A stretch of DNA of 64,000 nucleotides from Argyresthia goedartella (taxonomy: Eukaryota; Arthropoda; Insecta; Lepidoptera; Argyresthiidae). Below are positions 51,157 to 62,071 of this stretch, piece by piece (position 1 is the stretch's first letter; the number at the start of each line of letters is the position of its first letter). The notes beneath the pieces are model-generated. The model was not told the DNA's origin. It was given only the letters and a program-made list of their open reading frames with translations, and did not search any database. The stretch is from assembly GCA_949825045.1 (NCBI GenBank), contig OX463820.1, positions 6,894,501-6,958,500 of the forward strand, given 5' to 3'. The translations under genes were made by a program, and so were the position numbers.

Positions 51157-52465
51157 CACAGTCAGGTCATAAGTTCTGTCACACAATAAAAACTTTTAAA
51201 TTTAGAACGCTGGCCACAAAAAAGTTTATTGAATTCGAATTTCAAATTTTTCATGAAAATAAAAATGTATACTTTTTAGAATTTTCCTCATTTTTAAATA
51301 TGGAGTGGACACTTAAAGAAGACCGTGCCGCAGTTATTGCGTTGCATCGTTGCGGTTACTCGCCAATTCAGATTTTCGACTTACTGAAAAATTTGAATAT
51401 AACCAAAAGATTCGTTTATCGTACCATAAAGCGATACAATGAAGACTCTAGTGTAGATGACAGGTCAAGAAGTGGTCGCCCTCGCTCTGTTAGGACTCCA
51501 GCAGTGATAAAAGCTGTGAAGGCGCGAATTCAAAGAAATCCCATACGTTAGCAGAAACTGTTGGCCCTTCAGATGGGGTTAAGCAGGACCACGGTGAAAA
51601 GGGTGTTAAATGAAGACTTAGGGCTTAGGGCATATCGAAGAAAAACAGGACATCGTTTGGACGCTCGTTTAATGGACCTGAGACTGAAGAGATGCCGCGC
51701 TTTGTTGAAGCGGTACGCGGGAAAAATGCATCGGGAAATTCTTTTTTCGGATGAAAAAATTTTCACCGTGGAAGAGAGCTACAACAAACAAAATGATAAG
51801 GTGTACGCACACAGCAGTGAAGAAGCGAGCAACCGTATTCCGCGTGTCCAACGAGGTCATTTTCCATCCTCGCTCATGGTTTGGTTGGGAGTCTCTTATT
51901 GGGGCTTAACTGAGGTACATTTTTTTGAGAAAGGCGTAAAAACGAATGCAGTTGTGTATCAAAATACAGTCCTCAAGAACCTTGTGGAACCTGTTTCTCA
52001 TACCATGTTTAATAACAGGCATTGGGTATTCCAACAAGATTCTGCGCCAGCTCACAGAGCGAAAAGCACACAATACTGGCTGGCGGCGCGTGAAATCGAC
52101 TTCATCCGGCACGAAGACTGGCCCTCCTCCAGTCCAGATTTGAGTCCGTTAGATTACAAGATATGGCAACACTTGGAAGAAAAGGCCTGCTCAAAGCCTC
52201 ATCCTGATTTGGAATCACTCAAGGCATCCTTGATTAAGGCAGCCGCCGATATTGACATGGACCTCGTTCGTGCTGCGATAGACGACTGGCCGCGCAGAAT
52301 AAAGGTTTGTATTCAAAATCGCGGGGGTCATTTTGAATAAACTTTATTACCATAAGAATCTATGTTTTATTAAATTCATTTTGCTATATAAATGTTTACA
52401 TAAATAATAAACATGTCTAAATTATTTCATATTGCACATGTGACAGAACTTATGACCTGACTATG
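51157..52465 (+). mobile_element. maT (DD37D) Tc1/mariner transposon, 1309 bp, nearly intact
   Basis: TA duplications (51155-51156, 52466-52467) flank inverted ends of about 28 bp that begin CACAGTCAGGTCATAAG / CATAGTCAGGTCATAAG and run on through TTCTGTCACA with one mismatch. It carries one transposase gene (51300-52340). Complete ends and one clean stop point to recent insertion. Confidence 0.95.
51300..52340 (+). pseudogene. maT-type transposase with one in-frame stop
   Basis: 346 sense codons would span 51300-52337 if not for TAG at codon 84 (51549-51551); there is no frameshift. Residues 1-75 hold a paired-like helix-turn-helix (WTLKEDRAAVIALHRCGYSP) and the linker RSRSGRPRSVRTP. The catalytic domain has LFSDEKIF (Asp151), WVFQQDSAPAHRAK (Asp247) and SSPDLSPLDYKIW (Asp285). 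There are 37 residues between the last two Asp, the DD37D spacing of maT elements. All three catalytic Asp are present. Only the nonsense codon prevents a full product; a start at an internal codon after 51551 would lack the DNA-binding domain. Confidence 0.94.
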
Positions 52466-52561
52466 TAGTGTATGTAACTGTACATAATTAGGCATTAAAA
52501 CTCTCGAGTGATATTATTTGAAACTCGCCTTCGGCTCGTTTCATAAACCCACTCTCGAGTA

Positions 52562-53996
52562 TTTCCCACCCATAAATAAACCCACTTCGTTGCTTAGATT
52601 GGTAGTTCTCTTCTTTTAACTCGACTGCGACGAAACCCAAAAGGAGGTTTATTATGTTCTGCCTCGCGTAATAGACAGCCAGTTCTACTTCGATGCCGTG
52701 TACAGTGCTCCACGAGGGATTTCTCTACATACACTACATAGCATACATATTGATGCTAGTAGTGCTGAATCATGCTGAATGAAATCAAAATGTCATTTTT
52801 ATTTAGTTATTCTATACGGTATCCTAGATTTATTATTCCAACTGGAACTTGGTACTGTTCATGTTCAAACTCAGCTGGCGAGTTGCCGAACCTATATACA
52901 CATGAAATAACTCGACGATTTCGCTCAAGCCTTCAAACCCGGGAAGCTTAGCCGAAGCTGATTAGCATAAGCTCCATCCTGACTTACGTTACTGTTACTT
53001 GAAGTTATAATACTTTTGCAGTGGAGGATTTTGACTTCACTGGCGAGTGAGAATTTCGAGCTTATGAGATACGGCTATGGAACTGCAAAGTACCTACTAA
53101 AGTTAAAACAAAACGGCTTGTGTGTAAACGATTACCAAAAAAATCGAAAATTTTCTGCCAATAAATTCAAAATGACTGCCAGAATTAGTTAATGATCACC
53201 AAATTGTGTTTGGATAAATGATCACCAAATTTCTTTTTTGTTTTGTGTACTTTAGTTTATGATTTAAATATTTTTTGTTATTCTTACATTTTTAACCTAA
53301 CACGAAGGATAAAGGGGGCTTCGCTTCGCTCACTCCCTTTACCCTTCACCTCAGCTACCGCAGTATTTTGCCCTGATATTTTCAGCAACTTTTGGTGATC
53401 ATTTTGGGTAAGAAAACATTATTTGGCGATCATTATACATATTTGTTGCCAAAAAATACACATGCACATACAAGAAAACAAATTTTTACTTATGAATGTA
53501 AGGTAGCCTATGCATGATAAGTTTTGTACCTAACTGTACTGATCTCAGTCTAACTTGAAAAAAGTTCAGTGTTTTTACAATCATCGTGTTTCGATCTCAC
53601 AAAACCTTAGAAAACGGCTTTTTTTGTTGCAAAATTACAATCGGTTTAACGCAATTGAAATACCCTTTATCAAGTGTTAAATCGTGTATCTTCAGTACTC
53701 CAAAGATTTTTGTTAGCATTGATTGTGGCCATTGTAGAACTCGTGAGTAATTCATCCATGGCGATGGTGTTGTGACAGGCCCTATCAACGATACGTGACC
53801 AACGAATGATGAAGTGTGCTATAACGATTTAGGCACCATTAAATATATTTATAGTAGCTTAGAGCTATGAGTTAATTAAACAAAGGCCATATTACAAACA
53901 TAAACAAGACGAATCGTCAATGCCATTCCATTTTGATACCAATACTTATAGCATGACCAACATTTGTGCTGCTCTAGTAGCATACGTACGGTTCTT
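52562..53996. other. Non-coding stretch with repeat fragments
   Basis: Contains a family-Z-like inverted fragment (about 53270-53400; GGGGGCTTCGCTTCGCTCAC, ACCGCAGTATTTTGCCCTG). No gene seen. Confidence 0.45.
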
Positions 53997-54985
53997 AGGG
54001 TTCCGTACCCGAAGGGTGCCAATCGGGACCCTATTACTAAGCCTCCGCTGTCCGTCCGGTTGTCTGTCCGTCTGTCACTAGGCTGTATGTCATGAACCGT
54101 GATAGTTAGACAGTTGAAATTTTCAAAGATGTCGTAATTATGTTTCCTCTATTACATCAAATACTAAAAAACCGGTCAAGTGCGAGTCTAAATCGCGCAC
54201 GAAGGGTTCCGTACCACCGTTCAATGGAAGCGATGGTGTGGAGTGAATAGTGTGGATTTTACACAGCAAAATATTGTTTACAAAGTTATTGGTGCGGTTA
54301 CTTTCACACTCCATGTACGTAACCAGGTGCATCCATAAGTTTGTATGTGGTATTGAAAGAATTGTTGTATGGGAGCCCCCTTAAATATTTCTTTTATCCT
54401 ATTTTTTAGTATTTGTTGTTATAGCGGCAACAGAAATACATAATCTGTGAAAATTTCAACTCTCTAGCTAGCTAGGTTCTTGAGATACAGCCTGGTGACA
54501 GACGGACGGACAGCGAAGTCTTAGTAATAGGGTTCCGTTCTTACCCGTTGGGTACGGAACCCTAAAAACAGAATAAAATTAATATTTAAGGCGGCTCTGC
54601 AACCGTGATTTTTTTGTTCGGTTATGCTCGATATTGATAACGGCAACAGGTAGACGCTTGAAATATTCACAGAATATGGAGTTATATATTCACTTTAAAA
54701 ATAAATAATTCAATTAAAATAAAACAAATATTTGAGGGGGGCTCCCATACAACAAACGTTATATTTTTTGCCCGTTTTTGCTCAATATTAATAACGGCAA
54801 CATGTAGACGTTTGAAATATTCACAGTATATTGAGTTTATTATTCACTTTAAAATAATTAAATTAAAATAAAATATATATTTGAGGGTGGCCACCATACA
54901 GCAAACATATTTTTTTTGTCATTTTAATAGACAATGGCACGGAACCCTTCGTGCACGAGTCCGACTCGCACTTGGCCGGTTTTAT
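53997..54985 (+). repeat. GGGTTCCGTACCC-family repeat split by another copy of itself
   Basis: The plus copy starts TTAGGGTTCCGTACCCGAAG and reaches AAATACTAAAAA at about 54167. It resumes at about 54569 with CAGAATAAAATTAATATTTAAG and ends CCGACTCGCACTTGGCCGG at about 54980. The inserted minus copy occupies 54168-54568. Confidence 0.85.
54168..54568 (-). repeat. GGGTTCCGTACCC-family repeat, inverted, inserted in a sibling copy
   Basis: ACCGGTCAAGTGCGAGTCTA to GGGTACGGAACCCTAAAAA, nearly identical to 43461-43861. It sits at the A-run of the older copy. Confidence 0.86.
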
Positions 54986-55175
54986 TTACAAAACTTAGCC
55001 TACTGAAGCATTATTCCTGAATCACTCAAACTTTAAGTGCATGCAAGATCTATCCATGTGTATCATCTTAATTAAGTTTTTATAGTTCGATAGACGGAGC
55101 ATCACCAATCAAACTCCAAAGAAAGGATTCCGAATTAAAATCAAATGCATTACCGAAACAGTATATCCTAATAAA

Positions 55176-55725
55176 ATGTACGCACGTAGCTATGATATGA
55201 CGACCCGAATGGCCGGCTCCAGCCTCCCTCTGAGGGCGAAGCTTGGGATCTACAAGACCTATGTGAGATCCCGCCTCACCTACGCGGCTCCGGCATGGTA
55301 CGCCCTGTGCTCGGAGACGAACAAATGGAGACTCCGAGCCCAAGAGAACCTCTCTCTGCGTACCATCGTCGGCGCCCCCCGCTACGTGAGGAACGCGACA
55401 ATCCAGAGGGACCTAAGATGGGAAACCGTGGACCAGTTTGTCCAGAGGCTGGCGAAGGGCATGTTCGCGCGTGCGGATGCATCACACCTTCCGCACATCG
55501 CCGAACTGGCGCCGCACCACGCGCGCCCGCCCGACCGCCGCCGCCTGCCACGCGACCTGGTTGCCTAGCCGGCGATCACCCACTGCATACCAGCGCCACA
55601 AGAAGACCACCGCCCGCAGGGGCCATCCGATGACCTGTCCACAGGAGTGGACAGAGGCGATTCTTCGGGAAGAGGTCCGTCGACCTGACCCCGACTCCCC
55701 ACGCCCCAGAAGGGGTGCATGAGAT
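55176..55725 (+). pseudogene. Jockey-type LINE reverse transcriptase C-terminus
   Basis: ORF reading RAKLGIYKTYVRSRLTYAAP AWYALCSETNKWRLRAQENL then RTIVGAPRYVRNATIQRDLRW. The patterns K-L-x-x-Y-K-x-x-x-R-x-x-L-T-Y-A-A-P-x-W and Q-E-N-x-x-L-R-x-x-x-G-x-P-R-Y-V-R-N are conserved C-terminal LINE/jockey features. The catalytic domain is missing through 5' truncation. The 3' end CACGCCCCAGAAGGGGTGC at about 55720 is shared with the inverted fragment at 22440. Confidence 0.85.
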
Positions 55726-55736
55726 GACTATGAAGA

Positions 55737-55983
55737 GAGCGAATGGCCGAGTCGGCAGTGACCCTGCCTACGTAGCCAGGGTCCCGGGTTCGAGTCCCGG
55801 TGGTGGCACATATTTGTTTCGTGAGAATGGACGTTTGTACCCTAGTCATAGTTGTTTATCTATCTAAGTATAATATTTATCTATATAAGTATGTGTATCG
55901 TTGTATAATACCCAAGATACAGAGAATTCTAGTTTGGGGCTAGATCAATGTGTGTAAATAGTCTCCAAGGTATTATTATTATA
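55737..55983 (+). repeat. SINE family 2, plus strand, full-length
   Basis: GCGAATGGCCGAGTCGGCAG head, GGTCCCGGGTTCGAGTCCCG, GTTTATCTATCTAAGTATAA, GGGGCTAGATCAATGTGTGT and a (TTA)n tail. It begins right after the LINE 3' end. Confidence 0.83.
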
Positions 55984-56335
55984 TCTTCGTGCTTTTTGTT
56001 TACAATTTTACATACATTGTAGCCCTAGGCCATTTGTACCTCTTATTTGTAATTATAGCCTTTTACTTCTATGTGCTTCCTCAGTCCGCATTCTTCAAGG
56101 ATATCCTAACTACGTAATTTAACTAATTAGTTTATTCTTTTTCTTTTCTGAATTGTAATGTTGCTCTTTGTCTGTTTCAGGTAAGACCATTGTCCTGTTT
56201 GCAGCACGTCTACTGCGGACCAATTTCAAAGGTTATGGACTCGCTTATTCTTTGCCCTTCTAAAAAGACTTATCTATCTATCGACTTTACCAGCAACCTT
56301 AGGAAAATCAATGTTCCGAATATCTGGTACAAATG
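55984..56335 (+). other. Unique stretch holding a recursive splice site
   Basis: No repeat similarity. It contains the AG|GT juxtaposition at 56180/56181. Confidence 0.5.
56155..56187 (+). promoter_or_regulatory. Candidate recursive (ratchet) splice site
   Basis: A branch-like TTTAACTAATT near 56117 and the tract TTGCTCTTTGTCTGTTTCAG are followed without gap by GTAAGA. An ideal acceptor joined to an ideal donor is the signature of recursive splicing in long insect introns. A 50-base exon (56181-56230, ending CAAAG|GTTATG) is an alternative reading. Confidence 0.45.
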
Positions 56336-56720
56336 TAGCCCATTAATGTTCCCACCGAGGGGCACGGGCCTCTACCCGGATTCGTGTAAGATTGAGCCAT
56401 ACTCCACCACGCTGGCTCAGTGCGGGTTGATGGAGGGGTGTCGCGCTGGCGGCCAACCCCAACCTCGGAAGTTATCAGGCTGCCCATTCGGGCCTCTGAC
56501 CAGCTTTACGACTACTGCCACCGACTAGCGATAGTAGCCGGGACCTAGAGCTTAACGTGTCATCCGAAAAACGGAAGCGTCCGAAACAAATGCCACATAG
56601 ATCAGACACCCATCCAGTACTCGTCTCGGCCAGATGTTGCTACCCGCACCATCGCTTACAATGTGCGAATACCGCAAGGCCACGGACGCTTCTATCTGGT
56701 ATCTTTCTATTTATCCCGCC
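56336..56720 (+). repeat. Dispersed repeat family X, full copy
   Basis: CCCATTAATGTTCCCACCGA, GAGCCATACTCCACCACGCT, GGCTCAGTGCGGGTTGATGG, CGATAGTAGCCGGGACCTA and CTTACAATGTGCGAATACCG. Copies at 7395 (inverted) and 36555. Confidence 0.72.
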
Positions 56721-57439
56721 TTCTGAGCCCACTATTCTGAATTGTCAGGCCTTTTCCAATAATCGCAAGCAGATGATTATTATAATGATCATCAAGCTGT
56801 GAGGCAACCCACTGAGGAGCACAGGCCTAGGATAGATACTGGTGAACACCGCGTCCATTGTGTTCTAGCTATATCCGACATAAAAATAACTCTACTGGGA
56901 AAATCGTTCGTTACACATTATACATTCTCATAGGTATTTTAGGTAGGTACATAATGAAGTTCAACTGTATCACAACATTGCGATCTGTAACGATGATAAA
57001 TGGCCCACGTATGTTAGGTGCTGAGCACGCACTTAACTGTTAGGGCGACCGCATATCTGCGACGCGAAGTATTGACATATTACGTACTACGTACGTATTA
57101 AAAAATGACAAAAAAGAACCTGATTTAAATAATTAAATAAATTTTACACCTAAATTCAAAACAAGCAATAATACTAAACGTAATTATTGAGAGTCGATTA
57201 AACAATTATAGTACAGCGATAAATTAAATCAAATTGAAGCGAAGCCCAGATTAATTGCTCCCGCCTGCATTTAAGTTTAATTGATATAACACTGTACTAC
57301 AATAATTTTATCTAATGTCAACAATTAACTTATCTGCTTGTTTTGTGCTCTTTGGTTGCATAATGTATTTATTAATTTAAACTTTTTTTAATTTAAATTT
57401 ATTATTTTTTGCACCGCGGCTGTTTTTTTTTTCGCAATT
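56721..57439. other. Non-coding stretch
   Basis: AT-rich; no gene or known repeat seen. Confidence 0.4.
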
Positions 57440-57870
57440 AAAAACTAAGGTGTATTATTCATAGCTTGTGCAAAATTATTATATATTTCCGAACTCGCTT
57501 TGTAAAGCTCTTTTATTTGATATCCCACCCCAAGGGTCATTATTTTTACCGTGGGCTTTAAATATGCCATTTTGATTTTTGAAGAAATATGAAGCCAGTG
57601 ACACTTGCGCCATTGACCCTTTCACTACTTTGATGGCCGGAAAAGGAAAAAAACTGACATTAAAATTAAGGCAAATTTTGTGTTGTCCCTCCACAAATGC
57701 CTAGAATACGTAAATTTTTGCCCTGTTTAGGGCTAACGCGTGCGAGCAGGTTAAAATGAATCTAACGATGTATGATTTATCAAAATCGGTTGAGCCATTT
57801 TGTAGTTACGACATGTAGGAATAGGGTTGGACAAACACGTAACCCTCCTTTTGGGTTTCGCCGGGGAAAA
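57440..57870 (-). repeat. Dispersed retroelement-like repeat (family V), inverted
   Basis: Matches 27640-27925 in reverse: AAACTAAGGTGTATTATTCA, TAGCTTGTGCAA, and on the minus strand GGCTCAACCGATTTTGATAA with CGTTAGATTCATTTT. Confidence 0.6.
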
Positions 57871-58842
57871 AAATGGAATAGTCTGGGTCTGCTTACATAT
57901 ATTTAGTATGCAGATTGGCTCGGCTATTTCAGTGTCTTACTGAACGTTGAGATTGGTTGAATCTTCAGGTCTAGACAGTAGTCTTTGGTCGAATGAATAA
58001 AGAAAACTACAACGTGTTACTTCTAATATTTGAAGGACAATTATCATTATTTAAGCGAAATTTAGAAAAAAAAACCTTTCAATGACAGGTTAGATCTACT
58101 TTTCTTAGTATTTTTATTAGCAGAAGCCATGACTACGATTCTAACACGTTGATAACTATCGTGATGAAGTTTAACAAGTGATTACCAGGCTAAGTACATA
58201 TCGATTTCGCTTGTCATAATCCTTAGCACCAAATGCCTGAGAAATCGTTAGAATCTGTAGGGTCATTGTCGCGAGTCTACGGCCCGCCTTATCCAACACT
58301 TAGCGTCGAAAAAGCTCGTTGCATTGGTTCTGATTGCGAAAGAAGGTCAGCCACAGCGCAGCCTCAATATCGAAGATTAAGGTACGGCCTCGTGGGCCCT
58401 TTGTTGTACCCTTTTTTTCCCTAATTTGTTTTTAATTACACCAATGATAGATGCCGCCGTCCGCTATCCGCTAATAGATTGGATCGTATGGTTATATTAT
58501 TAATGGATTCTATTTCAGTAGAATTCATCAGATGTGTTTTTTTTGGTTCGGGATATGAATCTGCTTCATTTAGCATTTATTCGCGGGCTCGGTGTACAGT
58601 TAGTTTTGGTGGTCAAACGAAGAACCAAGAGGCTTGGTCGTATAACAGTAGAAACGGTTAATATGATTGATATTAGTTTCTTTCACAAGTATAATGAACG
58701 ACAGAATGCTTTATCGTCATTTGAAAAAATGGAGCAGAGCCAATGAAGTGTAAGAAGTGTAAGGTTAACCTACTTAGGTTGTTGTAAAAGTTCGCATTCG
58801 TCTTACCTACAGCGCATCAAAATAAAAAGGTACAACATGTGT
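57871..58842. other. Non-coding stretch
   Basis: No gene or known repeat seen; ORFs at 58233-58746 have no domain. Confidence 0.4.
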
Positions 58843-58935
58843 AAAACATACATTGCTTCTGGCCCCACACTGGGGTGCACTGTTTCGTGGGAACCGGAAA
58901 CAGTGACGTCACACAATAAACATCCGAGATATGTG
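58843..58935 (-). repeat. SINE family 1, 3' part, inverted
   Basis: ACATTGCTTCTGGCCCCACA, CGTGGGAACCGGAAACAGTG and ACGTCACACAATAAACATCC. Confidence 0.75.
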
Positions 58936-59579
58936 TTTTTTTTCACATATCAGCATAATATGTATGCTGCTGATGGAGTGTTTGTGTATACGCGTTGGTT
59001 GGAGTAGGCTCACTTGATTTGCCCGTGAGAACAGTAATGATGTGGCGATGACTTCATGAGAAACAGATGCTTTAATTGTGCTAACAATTTGTTTAATTTA
59101 ACTGATGGTATTTTTAAACATCTCTGTTTTGACGATGAGGATTATGGACTCGGTGTTTGTGCTTTCCAGGTCCACAATTGGGTCAGAAGAGAAGTCTATG
59201 ATGATGAACTATCTTCATATATTCCCGAGGTCGATAAGTACCTATAAATGGGGTATATTTCGCGCCAAGTTATATCACCCCTCTCTCTCTCTCTCATCGT
59301 ACCGTACCGTATGCGAGAAAGTGAGGTCAGAGCTCGCTCAAAAATAAAGAAAATTGGCGCGGCCTGTACAAGTCCTATTTAGCATCTTATTTTATGTCCC
59401 AATTGTTAAAAACTGCTGCTCAACTTAATTAATTAAACTACAAAATCAAAAGACTAGACCTCTGTTGCTTCATGTTGACTTATATGTGGTACCGCCTGCA
59501 TTGACTTTGAGAAATAGTTGAGTTGGCATTTGTGAACATGGATATTCAGACACATGGCTGGTTTATTGGAAAAATTAGC
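58936..59579. other. Non-coding stretch
   Basis: A (CT)n run at about 59281-59295; no gene or known repeat seen. Confidence 0.4.
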
Positions 59580-59945
59580 AACGATTCATGGTGGTTAAAG
59601 TTTAGGACACAAGCATATTAAAATAAAGTTCATGTCAGCTCACACTGCAACATGGCATGTCAAAAATGGTGACACCTGTCAAAATAGTGGCACATAGAAA
59701 TCAACCATGGCATTGGCCAGTAGTACTATGGGAAATAATAATTCTCCCGTGATACTACCAGAGCTGTTGGTAGTACCACGGCCAAAAAAAAATATCCGTG
59801 GTACTATTGGCAAGGATAATTTCTTACAAAATATCTTAAAGCTATGTGTTTGAAATTAAGATATAATCAGTGTTTTTGAAGAAATAAATAGAAATTACAC
59901 AATGTTCGCAATTTTTGACGCAAGAACTATGTATCAGTTAATATT
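59580..59945 (-). repeat. Dispersed repeat family Y
   Basis: AAGCATATTAAAATAAAGTTC and CACACTGCAACATGGCATGT (inverse of 21800-21890) plus ATCTTAAAGCTATGTGTTTG (same strand as 21701). Confidence 0.6.
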
Positions 59946-59947
59946 TT

Positions 59948-60164
59948 TATCTACACACGTATCATAAACCCTCTTTACGCCTGCGTGCCGCCCCTAATTT
60001 GTTTGTGAAGTTGGCACTACTGAACAAGCTAAATAAATGCAAAGGAATTATCAATGCCACAATGCCGGTCGAACATAGAGAGCTTATGATATGTGTGTAG
60101 ATAAACTACTGTATGTAACTGTACATAATTAGGCATTATGTAGCAGTCACATAAACTACTATTA
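59948..60164 (+). repeat. Foldback MITE copy H, internally deleted
   Basis: ATCTACACACGTATCATAAACC, then a jump to GCCTGCGTGCCGCCCCTAAT, GATATGTGTGTAGATAAACT and ATGTAGCAGTCACATAAACT. Both the inner and outer modules are shortened. Confidence 0.75.
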
Positions 60165-60560
60165 GATCCCAAAAATAGCAAGTTTTAGGTGAAGATTTAT
60201 GTATTTTTTTTTCATATAGTTCCCATTGACAAATAATGTTTTCATAAACACAAATTTAAGAATGGTCTTCACAACATTTCTTTTTTTTGGGATTAGAATC
60301 TCCTTTATCTATCAGGACTAATACTTCAAAGATTGTACTGACATTATCCTGTGTCATAAACATACGTCATTTATTTTATCTACTCTCACATCGTAAAATT
60401 CGTATTACAAACTTCAAAACGAATTTATACTGACGTACACTATAAAGAAAATATCGAAATTTAAAAATAGAATCAAATTAAAACAGAAAGCGTGATTTAA
60501 TTTGATCAAACAAAGTAATGTTATAATAGTACATTACTGTTACAGTTTTACATTTCTGTG
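60165..60560. other. Non-coding stretch
   Basis: AT-rich; no gene or known repeat seen. Confidence 0.4.
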
Positions 60561-60665
60561 GCAGCGCCCTCTTTAGCGCATGATCGGTGATTTGCTGGGT
60601 TTTGGCGCCATTCATACGTTTTGTTGTACATCATTTCGTGGAAATATTGTTATTTTTGCTTAAAA

Positions 60666-60960
60666 ATGTCCGATAGCAGTGATTGTGAAGAAAATTTGAC
60701 TGCGCCCGATATTTTAAATGCGGCGAAGAAAATGACTCATATTCTATTATTATGTCTATCATAATATATCATAATATATCATTACCAGCAAAGTCAAGAA
60801 AATAATATCATAAATGCTACGAAGACTTCATGGAATTGTAAAACTAATAAAAGGCTATTTCGTTTTCGGAAAACGTGCTATTTTCAGGATTTGTCAGACA
60901 AGTGCATGTGTTCGTCGTTGGGTCTAAATACTCAATGTTAAATAAATTATTTCTTACTCT
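60666..60960 (+). pseudogene. Probable tyrosine-recombinase-like (Crypton-type) relic
   Basis: ATG at 60666 opens MSDSSDCEENLTAPDILNAA KKMT and ends at TAA 60762. Downstream, in interrupted frames, come LPAKSRK-like, CYEDFMEL, KAISFSENVL, YFQDLSDKCMCSSLG and YSMLNKLF. The order (acidic leader, x-K-S-x-K-x-Y-x-x-x-Y-x-x-F-M, F-S-E-N-V-L, L-S-x-K, Y-S-M-L) resembles the N-terminal SAM-like domain of insect tyrosine-recombinase proteins. At least three stops and two frameshifts; the catalytic domain is absent. Assignment is from recalled family pattern. Confidence 0.4.
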
Positions 60961-61001
60961 TTTGATCTTTTAGTTAGTAGTTTCAACACCAATGTATGGG
61001 A

Positions 61002-61148
61002 GTAGATAAAGTAGTGTATAAAAGCACATAACTAGATTTTAAAACACTCATCTGATACTATTAAAAATCTCACCCACGGCGCGGTTTCTAAATACACACT
61101 CGTGTTTTAATGCCCTTGATTATGCAACAGTTTCATAAACTACTATTA
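61002..61148 (+). repeat. Foldback MITE outer module, diverged copy I
   Basis: GTAGATAAAGTAGTGTATAA, TTTTAAAACACTCATCTGAT, CACTCGTGTTTTAATGCCCT and GTTTCATAAACTACTATTA follow the outer-module order of copy E. Confidence 0.65.
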
Positions 61149-62071
61149 CCATCTCAATACAATACAACACAACATTCCCATCTACAGGTTGATGTATTTA
61201 TTGACGTGTGGTAAGTACCTTATCGGATGTTTTACAGCCCCGTTTATTGTAATGGTCGCGCGAACGCGTGGCACTGTATAGTTTTATGTACGCGTCGATG
61301 GATTTCAAATGTTCGTTTGACCATAAAGGATACCACTGACTGTTGGTTTAACTAACGGACCGTCATTAGATTACGTTTAACTCTCATAAAGTTGTTGTTA
61401 ACGGTTGTTTAGAGATTTCATATTTGATTGTTTGTCCAATCAGCGTCGGGAGGCGTTGAAAGCTAAATTAAAACGCAATTAGGACAGGATAGCTTGCTTT
61501 GTAACTTTTTACGAACAGCTATCGAAAGGGTTCTTGGCGTATGAACGAGGTCACCCTCTCTTCTCTCGCCCATGTATGCATCTCTTCTACCCATGCGCCA
61601 CTACTCCCTCCAGGCGGCATTCAGGCGCCAACAAAATTGGCGTCAGGTGTACTTCTTCATATAATTTTGCCGCTCCAATTTTGGAGGTTGGCAACAGCTC
61701 TACATAATCGTTATCTTTGAAAAACGCATCAGTTGTTCTTACGTAGCACTTAGTTTAATTAACGTCCAGTGTGTAAACTATGGCGTCATGTTCGAAATTC
61801 TGAAACACATTGTCATGTTATTTAAGTCGCTGACGCAATTCGGAACAAATAACATACATAGATAGGTAACACCATCACTGGTACTCCCTACGTTGCATTG
61901 TCAGTGTGTATTCACGTCCAGGGGCGCAATTCCTCTTACATACATGTACTAGCGGCTCAATGTCTAATGAAGCGACAACGACAGTCCAATTGTGGTAAGG
62001 TCCCCGCACACGGACCACAACCACTTTTTTCCCACATAAAATGTCCATATACGTGGGAGTGGGACGCACTA
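61149..62071. other. Non-coding stretch
   Basis: No gene or known repeat seen; a short inverted pair (GGCGCCA/TTGGCG) lies at about 61620-61640. Confidence 0.4.

Larger units (their letters stand above)
50796..52561 (+). repeat. Foldback MITE copy G, split by a maT transposon
   Basis: The inner module runs 50796-51156 (TATCTACACACGTATCATAA...GTGTGTAGATAAACTA). After the inserted transposon it continues 52466-52561 with TAGTGTATGTAACTGTACAT and the CTCTCGAGTG outer module, which breaks off at 52561. It directly abuts copy F in the same orientation. Confidence 0.83.

Noticed and set aside
55276..55849. Several GC-rich ORFs on both strands
   Set aside because: Shadows of the LINE C-terminal frame and the adjacent SINE.
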